A program made the translations under genes and the position numbers. The notes beneath the pieces are model-generated. The model searched no databases and was not told the origin of the DNA. It saw only the letters and a program-made list of their open reading frames with translations. Shown here piece by piece: positions 55,906 to 64,000 of a stretch of DNA of 64,000 nucleotides; positions within the stretch are counted from its first letter, which is position 1, and each line of letters begins with the position of its first letter. Source of the stretch: Locusta migratoria (taxonomy: Eukaryota; Arthropoda; Insecta; Orthoptera; Acrididae); the NCBI GenBank assembly GCA_026315105.1, contig CM048750.1:265165151-265229150 (forward strand). The letters run 5' to 3'.

Positions 55906-57316
55906 TTATCATTCCATTTGTATAGAAAGAAGCGAAATAAAAATGGAGGAAAAATTACTTACATGACCGGGTGCATGGCGTACTTCGTACACTAATATGA
56001 CGAACTCGCATTTTATATTAAATTACTGTAGCTCAAGTGAACCTATGATAACCCAACTTCTCACTGTGCTAGCTGAATGTATTATGCAGAAATAGGTAGG
56101 GGCTTGGTCTTGTCAAACAGCAATGAAACGGTGCAAAACAATGTTATTTGCCGTTGGTGCACTTTATACGTAGGCGCGCCCGCTCGAGGGTTAAGAACAC
56201 TGACATGCGAGGAATTAATCCCGCATTTTGAATGGACTTTAAATTAATTACTTCTTTACTTTATTCGCAACATATTTTGCAGACAGCATGCATTTATGCC
56301 AGTGAATGTACCTACAAAAAGATTTCCTTGTGATACTTACAGTTTAGGAGATATGACGTCATAAACACTGAGGCGGCATCATGTTTGTTCGTACCTTATG
56401 CGCTGCCGACCTTTCATACGATTGCCATGAAACACAGCACACTTGATTTTCAGAACAACAGGTAAATCACTATATACGTAAAATATTGCACGGTGCATGG
56501 CAGAGAGTACTGTACCTCCGAACGTCGACAAAATCTACGGTTTTATTCCCATCTTGATGAAAGTTTGCACACTTCAGCTTGAAAACAAGAGGAAATCACC
56601 GTATATTTCATACGGTTCATGTCAGAGAGTACCTTGCAATTAACTTAGGATACCACTTTACCGATCAACACTAAAGTTAAAGAGTTTTATTTTCGCAGTT
56701 GGAGGAGGCAAAGGACTAAGGAGGTGGAGGAGGAGTTGGACAGAAAGACGAGGAGGTGATTGGCAGAGAAAGGAGAAAGTGAACATGGTTAGAGAGAGGG
56801 TAGGGGAACACGAACAGAGTGGGGAGATGAGCAGACAGATAGAGGGGGGGAAGGTGGACAGAAAGAGGAAAGGGAAGGAGAGCTTGGCTAACCAAAGAGA
56901 CTTGTTCGGTCTTGGGTCCTTTGCTGTTCTTAATATATATCAATGACTTGCCATTCTACATTCACTAAGATGCTGAGCTAGTTCTTTTTGCTGATGATAC
57001 AAGTATAGCTATCACACCTGACAAACAGGATTTAACTGATGAAATTGTAAATGATATATTTCAGAAAGTTATTAAGTGGTTCTCTACAAATAGACTCTCA
57101 TTGAACTTCGATAAAACCCAGTATATACAGTTTCATACAGTAAATGACATGACACCATTAATAAATTTAGACTTTGAACGTAAATATACAGCTAAGGTAG
57201 AATATTCAAAATTTTTAGGTGTTTGTATTGGAGGGATTGAATTGGAAGCAACATATTGAAGATCTGCAGAAACGTTTGAGCTCAGCTACTTAAGCTTTAT
57301 AATAATATGGTTTTCT

Positions 57317-57516
57317 AAAAATGTTCATATGTTTGTTAAGCTTATGGGACTTAACTACGGGGTTATCAGTCCCTAAACTTACAAACTACTTATGAACTAC
57401 TTACGAACTAGGACGGCACAAATATCCATGCCCGAGGGGGGATTCGAACCCCCGACCGTAGTGGCCGTGCTGACCGTGACTGGAGCGCCTCAGTCACCTC
57501 GGCCACCGCGGCCGGC
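57317..57516 (-). repeat. S1 SINE in LINE-B, 11-bp target duplication
   Basis: Perfect flanks TATGGTTTTCT (57306-57316 and 57517-57527). Confidence 0.95.
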
Positions 57517-58124
57517 TATGGTTTTCTGTCAGGGTTATTGCAAAATTTTGTGATATAAATCTCAGTAAATTAGCTTACTACGCCTATTTTCATTCACTGC
57601 TTTCATATGGGATCATATTCTGGGGCAATTCAACATTGAGTAAAAAAGTATTCATTGCACAAAAGCCTGTAATCAGAATAATTGCTGGAGCCCACCCAAG
57701 ATCATCCTGCCGACATTTATTTAGGGATCTAGGGATCTTCACTGTAGCTTCACTCACTCATGAAATTTGTTATTAACAATCCAACCCAATTCAAAAGTAA
57801 TAGCAGTGTCCATAGCTACAACACTGGGAGAAAGGATGATATTCACTATTCAAGGTTAAATCTAACTTTCGCACAGAAAGGGGTGAATTATGCTTCCACA
57901 AAAGTCTCCGCTCACTTACCAAGTAGCATCAAAAGTCTGACAGATAGCCAACTAGTATTGAAAAAGAAATTAAAGGAATTTCTGAATGGCAACTCCTATT
58001 TTTAGATAAAACTTTTTAAAAAAAAATGTAAAAAAGAAATCTTAAAATATTGTCATGTATAAGCAACATTTACTAAACTGACACGTTCCACATCATTACG
58101 AAATGTCGTATGTATGATCTATGG

Positions 58125-58324
58125 GCCGGCCGCGGTGGCCGAGCGTTCTGCGGCGCGTCAATCACAGTCTGCACGGCCACTACGGTCGGGGGTTCGAATC
58201 CCCTCTCGGGCATGGATATTTGTGCCATCGTTAGTATTAGTTAGTTCATAAGTAGTTTGTAAGTTTAGGGACTGATGACCCCGCAGTTAAGACCCTTAAG
58301 CTCTACAAACATTTCATTTTTTTC
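58125..58324 (+). repeat. S1 SINE in LINE-B 3' UTR, 12-bp target duplication
   Basis: Perfect flanks TATGATCTATGG (58113-58124 and 58325-58336). Head of the GAGCGTTCTGCGGCGCG subfamily. Opposite orientation to the SINE at 57317. Confidence 0.95.
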
Positions 58325-58400
58325 TATGATCTATGGAACAATTATTAATCTAATCTAAACGATTGAGTAAGTAGCTGGGCGCAGCCGGGATTTCAGCTAG

Positions 58401-60861
58401 TAAGTAAATAAATAATAAACGATAAATAACGACTCACAATAACTTCAGAGAATCCGAGTAAAAACCGTTGAAACAAAACTCCACTTTCATGCTGTTAACT
58501 CGCTTCAAGAAGTTATGACGATTTTATTTCGTGTGGTTGAACAATTGTCACCCTGTAGTAATAAATACTGTGTAAATATTTGGCAAAGGGAGTTCGCTAT
58601 GTTTTTGTAGCAAAGAGAAGTAGCAAATTAAAGATAGAACCTAAAATGTCTAAATTGATCTGATAGACGCACAAACAATCTTTCTTCTTAATCGAAATGT
58701 CTTACATAATTAAAATGAATTTCAGTAACTGTTCCGTCGGTTCTTGACAGAATATTTTATTCATTCTGAACGAAACACACGAGATAAATGTGTTATATAA
58801 TGCAAATTTATTGTTCGGTTTTCAGCTGTTACGACATCATCAGGTAAACACTACACAGATATAGCGACGCAACTGGAAGTTCACATTCAAAGATCCTAAG
58901 TTGCTGTGTAGATAACACATGCACATTAATTTTCAAGGAAGACTAGTATGACAATTAACATTGATAAAATATGGCAAATGCATAACTCCATAAAGTAAAA
59001 CTACTTATTTCAGAATGAGGCTGCAATTTCTTACTTACACACTATTAATTGTATTTTTAAAAATAAAAATCAATCATGGTTGTAAGAGCATCACTTGAGT
59101 ACGGCTTGACAGGACAAGGTTTGTATGAAATAAAGTTTTTGGAAAGTCTACCGAAAAATCGGAAAATTAGAGAAAAACTGAAAGTGCGTTTTTCCATGTG
59201 CTTTTGATTGAATTCAGCTCTATAATTGACTATTCGCACAACGGAGAGGGGTAATTGGGTAATTCTTTTGTTGTTTTGTTCATTATGGTCTTTGAAAAGT
59301 TTTCACTAAAAAATAGTTAAAAAGGAAAGTCGCGAAATTCGAAGAAAGTTTCTTTTTCAGTGTGTTTCTAAATGTATTCAACACTATAAGTTGAGAACCG
59401 TTCATCCGATTATGAAAAAAGTTTGATCATTTGACATTCAACGAAAGATGAACGCTCTTATGAACTAAAAATATGGAAAAGTTACCTGGAAAATTTGAAA
59501 ATTCGCGAGGAACTGAAAGAGCTTTTCTCAATGGTATATCAATATGATTCGTCTGATTGCGATAAAATTTTGCATATTTGACGTTCGAAGTAAGAGTAAC
59601 GTTCTTATGAAATAAAAATTTGGAAAAGTTTCCCGGAAAATTAGAAAATTCAGAAAAATAAAGATTTTTCTATGAAATATCAATAGCATACATCTGATTG
59701 CGATAAAATTACGCACATTCTACGTTCAAAGCGAGAGGAAGATTTGAGTGAAGTAAAGGTTTGGAATAGTTGGCCAGAAAATTGCGATAAAATTTTGTAC
59801 CTCTGACGTTCAAAGCAACAGAACAACCAAGAGTACATACATATTAGCAGTTGCGAAACATTGTCGGGTCGACTAGATGACTATATGAGCCGCTGAACTT
59901 CGTATCAGTAATATAAACCATATTAATTTAAATAATATGTATTTTAGACCCAGTAGCTTTATAAAGGCATCATCAGATAGTCTATGTATCGGCTCTATAG
60001 TGGGCGGAAAGAGTGGGCAAATCACGTACCCATGTCCAGGATAATATTCATGTCACATTCGTGGAAGTTCAGGGAAGGTTTAAACGGTGGTAAAATATGG
60101 AATAATTGCGAGAAAAAATTTAGATTTAAAACATAAAATAATGACTTGATTGTTGTGTAGGATGCATTCAGAAATATACTTTGAAAGAGTAAAGTTCGCT
60201 TTACACGTTCTGAACCCGTATATGAACTGTCAAATATAGAAATGAATTGCTGCTCGTTAGTCTCGCTAAAACTCGAGATCATGTAAAAACCTGTCTCAGT
60301 ATGCACCACATATTAATACATTTACATATTTACCACTAAAACACCACTGTATTGCAGTCAGCTTAAGGAAATTCCTGAAAGCTGACTATTCTTGGAAACT
60401 TTGAACCAACTTTGAACTGTGAAGCGCACACGGCTGCAAGTGACAGAAAAGTCCTACTATAGAGCTACAAGGAAAGGAAGAGAATGAAACGATGTACATC
60501 CAAAGAGTGCCCATTATTTCCGACAGATCTAGATTTTAACTTCCAGAGACTGCAGTTTCCAGCGAGACTTGAATTTTCTATTACTATTAATAAATCAGAG
60601 GGCAACAATCTATTCAATACTGTGGAGTGGATTTTACATGGCCCTGTTTCTCAAACGGACAACTTTGACACTTTCTCAGAGGTAGGCTCACCAAGGAAAT
60701 AATTCATATTAGATCCTGGACAAGTCACAAAAGTGTTGTTTACAGTGAAGTTGTGAATTAAATGAATGTATGAATGTTACATATCATTCGTATTTTGATT
60801 ACTATCCTTCTTTGTTTGTATACTGCACTTATAATTTCGTACATTATGGAAGATAGCCTTA
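58401..60861. other. Noncoding, with degenerate ~145-bp tandem units
   Basis: 59100-59830 holds several diverged units sharing TCTGATTGCGATAAAATTTT (59548 and 59693), TTTGGAAAAGT and CGTTCAAAGC. The spacing is about 145 bp, close to the unit in the Helitron-like element at 7.1 kb. Motifs ACGACATCATCAGG (58833) and GGCATCATCAG (59965) are of the PLE-end type. No gene seen. Confidence 0.45.
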
Positions 60862-60991
60862 TCTCTTATATATAAATATGTTGTTATAAAAAAGGAGACG
60901 GACAGAGAGAGAAGAGATAGGAGAAGTTGGCTACTGACTCAGGGCTTGAATAAATAAATAAATACCCGAGAAACGCCGGGTCTTTAGCTAG
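60862..60991 (+). mobile_element. 130-bp mini-Helitron
   Basis: A|TCTCTTATATATAAATATG at the 5' end. The 3' end has CCCGAGAAACGCCGGG followed by TCTTTAGCTAG|T. It shares the purine-rich and (AAAT)n module just before the hairpin with the larger copies. Both ends with only about 100 bp between them. Confidence 0.65.
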
Positions 60992-61854
60992 TATATAAAA
61001 TACAAATATATCTGTAGGTACAATTTATAATAGTTACTCTATATATTTACGTTTCCTTCGCAATAATGACCTGGAGTGCTTTTTCTCGTAGCTTTTGTAC
61101 TGATATATTTTTAAAAGATTTATTGAGCAAGCTATTATTTACACTACTATTCCTTTCGTAGCTCGGTTCACACCAGTGACATTTATCTGTTTACAAAGAG
61201 TATAGATTTTACGATTTTTCGGGATTTCAGCGATCTTGGCTGTGAAGAAAGTTCAAAATATTTTACACTTTAAATTTATTGAGTAACGATATAATGTTTC
61301 ATAAATACCTATGTTTTCAGTGATGTTAGCTGCTTACACAGACATACATTAATGTCGTCTTCAATTAATTGGTTATAAATAATATTAAAATGGTGCAGAA
61401 TTAAATGGAATAAACATTTAAAATTTCAAATTCGAAATTAACGTAATTTTCCCAGGGAATCAAAATCTGCAACGATAACTGAGGGTTCCTAGATTTCCCG
61501 CTGTTTCGGAATGGAGCCAGGGGGTGGCTGATAGGTTGTCGAGTTTGATACCACTGGAGGTACTCCTTCCGCCCGGACAAATTTTATTGCAACCTATTTT
61601 AATCCGATTCATTTTATTCCACATATTTCCAATAAGGTTGTAATTCTTCTCGCCTTTACGCGGCACTATAGGTAGTCACAGTGAGAGCTCCGCTTCCGCC
61701 GTCCCAAGACTATACGATCTGCTAACTGGAAGACGTTGATGGATGCCTTTGCCAGTAGCGCTCCCACGCTCATTGGTCCGCCTCGGCCCACACTCTTTAC
61801 CTTGTAGTAGGAGGCGCGCGTCGCTTGTTTCCATGGATGACTCCCAAGTATCCT
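60992..61854. other. AT-rich sequence, CpG-rich at the right end
   Basis: No genes. 61670-61850 is CpG-rich with an inverted CCAAT box (CTCATTGGTCC), similar in composition to 14900-15200. Confidence 0.4.
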
Positions 61855-64000
61855 AAGACGAAAATGGCATTGAAACAGAGGATGACACTCTAAAGGCTGA
61901 ATTACTAAATGACTTTTTCAAAGCTGTTTCACAGAGGAAGATTACACTGTAGTTCCTTCTCTAGATCGCCGCACATTACATAATGGCAGATATCGAACTA
62001 ATTGACAGAGGGTGATTCTATTTACACTTCGTTAAAATCAGACGTGACGTCATTATGACGTAACCACACTATCGAAGACGGCTGGAGCCATGATCGATTT
62101 GTGTGGTCGTTCTAGACGCAAAACTGCGGTTGCAATTGTAGCAGACGAATCAAAGGAGTAGCTGATAATATCTTCAGTTGGTAATGGTATATTCATTACA
62201 GTTTCGGAAGGTATAACTTTGCTTTCTTTTTTTAAAAGTACGAAGCTATAAACTTTCCGAAAAAGGACCACACTGTGAGCTCTGAAACGTTATTCAGTCA
62301 AATCTGATATTGTCATCGTGGCCCATTTGTGAAGGTTGTGTTTAAAACTAATGGAAACTTTTTCTCTAAGCGAAAAATGCTACCGAGTTGCATTGTAGTA
62401 CGGAGTCTACGTTAAACTTAGAGGACAAAATACGGTTACCAGGCTATGAAGCGACAATGTGTACTTGGACTTGTCGAAATATGCGACATACAAAAACAAC
62501 ATATAGTCGCTGTAGGTATATGTATGTTTTCGCCGAAACTATAAATCAAATGAGCTGGATATTAATACAGGCATTTGTTGCAGAGGCTCTGCGAACATCA
62601 GGTAAAACATTTCGTACAACTGGGTACTCATCTACCGCCAAGTTGCTGCAACATGCTAGTTCTTTTCTTTGAAAATGTGTAAAGTTCTCTTAAGGCTCGG
62701 TCTGCGTTATTTCTGACATAATTTTCAATTTACATTTACTGAAATTTTCATCAGTGCTTTCCAAAACATGATACCAATATTAAGTAAGGCCTAGTTTTGT
62801 CACTAAACTACGAAGGAAAAAAGTATGCAGTTCAGAAAGAATGTCGAATTAAGCATGTTATCCCACCGAAAACCAGCGTCTCGAACGATCGCAAAAGTCG
62901 ATGCGCCGCTCTTCTGGACATCGATAGTGTGGATACGTCATAATGACGTCACGTCTGATTTTACAGAAGTGTAAATAGAATCACCCATTGACAGAGGGAT
63001 AGAAAAACAATTAAAATTCCTCAAAAGAGGAACGGCCGCAGGAACAGATGGGACACCAGTTCGTTTTTACACAGAGTACGCGAAGGAACGTGCCCCCTTT
63101 CTTGCAGTGGTATACTGTAGGTCTCTAGAAGAGCGTAGCGTTCCGAAAGATTGGAAAATGGCGCAGGTCATCCCCGTTTTTAAGAAAGGAAGTCGAACAG
63201 ATGTGCAGAACTATAGGCCTATATCTCTAACGTCGGTCAGTTGTAGAATTTTGGAACTTGTATTATGTTCGAGTATAACGACATTTCTGGAGACTAGTAA
63301 TCTGCTCTGTAGGAGTCAGCATGGGTTTCGAAAGAGGTGATCGTGTGAAACCCAGCTCGCGCTATTCGTCCACGACACTCAGAGGGCCATAGACACGGGT
63401 TCTCAGGTAAATGCTGTTTCTTGACTTCCGCAAGGCGTTTGTTACAGTACCCCATAATCGTTTAATGAACAAAGTAAGAGCATGTGGTCTGTCAGACCAA
63501 TTGTGTGATTGGATTGAGGAGTTCCTAGATAACAGACTGCAGCATGTCATTCTCAATGGAGAAAAGTCTTCCGAAGTAAGAGTGACGTCAGGTGTCAGTG
63601 GAGTGTCGTGGGTCCGTTGCTCTTCACGATATATATAAATGACCTTGCGGATAACATCGGAAGTTCATTGAGGCTTTTTGCGGATGATGCTGTAGTATAT
63701 AGAGAGGTTGTAACAATGGAAAATTGTATTGAAATGAAGGAGGATCTGCATCGAATTGACACATGGTGCAGGGAATGGCAATTAAATCTCAATGTAGACA
63801 ACGTAATGTGCTGCGAATACATAGAAAAAAAGATCCTGTATCATTTAGCTACACGATAGCAGGTCAGCAACTGGAAGCAGTTAATTCCATAAATTATCTG
63901 GGAGTAGGCATTAGGAGCGATTTAAAATGAAACGATCATATAAAATCAATCGTCGGTAAAGCAGATGGCAGACTTAGATTCATTGGAAGAATCCTAAGGA
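61855..64000 (+). pseudogene. LINE ORF2 (Jockey/CR1-like), runs off the window
   Basis: Excluding the insertion at 62010-62986: LLNDFFKAV, then TAAGTDGTPVRFYTEYAK, WKMAQVIPVFKKGSRTDVQ, NYRPISLTSVSCRILELVL, SQHGFRKR then a stop, VFLDFRKAFVTVPHNRLM (first palm Asp), VGPLLFTIYINDLADNIGSS, LRLFADDAVVYREV (catalytic box intact), WCREWQLNLNVD and VNSINYLGVGI. A handful of stops and single frameshifts only, so this is the youngest-looking LINE coding region here. It continues beyond 64000 into the RT C-terminus (GKADGRLRFIGRIL). Confidence 0.9.
62010..62986. mobile_element. Inverted-repeat DNA transposon, 9-bp duplication (MULE/Merlin-like)
   Basis: The ends GGGTGATTCTATTTACAC and complement are followed by about 45 more inverted bases, including CAGACGTGACGTCATTATGA and CACACTATCGA, about 65 bp in all. 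The target duplication ATTGACAGA (62001-62009 and 62987-62995) is perfect, and removal restores the LINE reading frame region. 9 bp fits Mutator-like or Merlin elements. Two ORFs inside (72 codons minus, 94 codons plus) are unrecognised. Confidence 0.8.

Larger units (their letters stand above)
54313..56190 (-). mobile_element. piggyBac element with TTAA duplication (1878 bp)
   Basis: Flanked by TTAA (54309-54312 and 56191-56194). The inverted ends are CCCTCCAGCAGGCGCG and the complement of CGCGCCCGCTCGAGGG, 16 bp with two mismatches. A decayed piggyBac transposase occupies the minus strand. The neighbours on both sides are Helitron-like sequence that joins up when the element is removed with one TTAA. 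Confidence 0.9.
56905..58365 (+). pseudogene. LINE-B copy 2, RT palm to 3' end, hit by two SINEs
   Basis: 5'-truncated. SLGPLLFLIYINDLPF-type start, then LVLFADDTSIAITPDKQDLT with the catalytic box intact, STNRLSLNFDKTQYIQF, and C-terminal VHSYNTGRKDDIHYSRLNLT to LKKKLKEFLNGNSYF, ending with a proper stop near 58006. The 3' UTR ends AATTATTAATCTAATCTAA, the simple-repeat tail of this family. About 90 percent like copy 1 by eye. Confidence 0.9.
53270..58400 (+). mobile_element. Helitron-like host sequence with nested piggyBac and LINE-B
   Basis: Related to the elements at 41.3 and 47.6 kb. 53480-53850 pairs with 42213-42615. 56220-56900 matches the minus strand of 47.7-48.3 kb (GATATGACGTCATAAACACT, CGGTGCATGGCAGAGAGTAC, purine-rich tract). 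After the LINE-B insertion come AGCTGGGCGCAGCCGGGATT and CAGCTAG|T at 58400, a Helitron 3' end. The 5' boundary is not resolved. Confidence 0.5.

Noticed and set aside
62388..62672. 94-codon ORF as transposase of the 9-bp-duplication element
   Set aside because: No DDE/D motif or zinc-binding pattern recognised, and the opposite-strand ORF competes.

Overview
This window looks like repeat-rich intergenic or intronic DNA from a large insect genome, most likely an orthopteran of the locust type (Schistocerca-like). The organism call is an inference. It rests on the very high density of one tRNA-derived SINE with the GGTGGCCGAG / GGTTCGAATCC head and CATTTGAACATT tail, on very many decayed LINE, Tc1/mariner, Penelope, Helitron and piggyBac remnants, and on long AT-rich stretches. 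I recognise no host protein-coding gene, no rRNA and no functional tRNA gene. Every protein homology I can support belongs to a transposable element, and nearly all are interrupted by stops or frameshifts.

Layout. 1-1.7 kb: two SINEs facing tail to tail across (AT)n arrays, then a SINE-in-SINE with a 13-bp target duplication. 2.0-5.3 kb: a hAT-like element with an 8-bp target duplication, carrying a tRNA-derived foldback, a Tc1 element inside one foldback arm, and another SINE. 5.6-6.1 kb: LINE-A 3' end. 7.1-8.05 kb: Helitron-like element. 8.5-12.9 kb: a Tc1 element split by a Penelope GIY-YIG fragment and by a 1.2-kb segment. 13-14.6 kb: a cluster of four SINE pieces and a LINE C-terminus. 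15.5-17.9 kb: two abutting mariner-like elements, one of DD41D type. 18.4-19.2 kb: another LINE type. 20-25.7 kb: SINEs, LINE-A, a Tc1 remnant, an SGNH-esterase ORF1 of CR1 type, and foldbacks. 25.7-27 kb: Penelope reverse transcriptase. 27-29.6 kb: LINE-A pieces around long microsatellites. 31.6-32.8 kb: an inverted repeat with a Cys-type SINE. 34.6-36.3 kb: a DD41D element with about 350-bp inverted repeats. 37.6-38.5 kb: three SINEs, one with a triplicated tail. 39.3-39.9 kb: an inverted-repeat element with terminal TGACG arrays. 41.3-48.4 kb: Helitron-like sequence, LINE-A and LINE-B. 49.9-52.9 kb: SINEs and a back-to-back mariner pair. 53.3-58.4 kb: a Helitron-like host holding a piggyBac element (itself hit by a SINE) and a LINE-B copy hit by two SINEs. 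60.9 kb: a 130-bp mini-Helitron. 61.9-64 kb: LINE-A-like ORF2, interrupted by a 977-bp inverted-repeat element with a 9-bp target duplication.

The logic of the region is successive insertion. Target-site duplications can be read for at least 17 insertions, so a relative age order can be built. The S1 SINEs are usually the youngest layer: they interrupt hAT, Tc1, LINE-A, LINE-B, mariner and piggyBac sequence. The most informative biological signal is a hairpin in the SINE tail, with paired compensatory changes between copies. It suggests that the RNA structure is, or was, under selection for retroposition.
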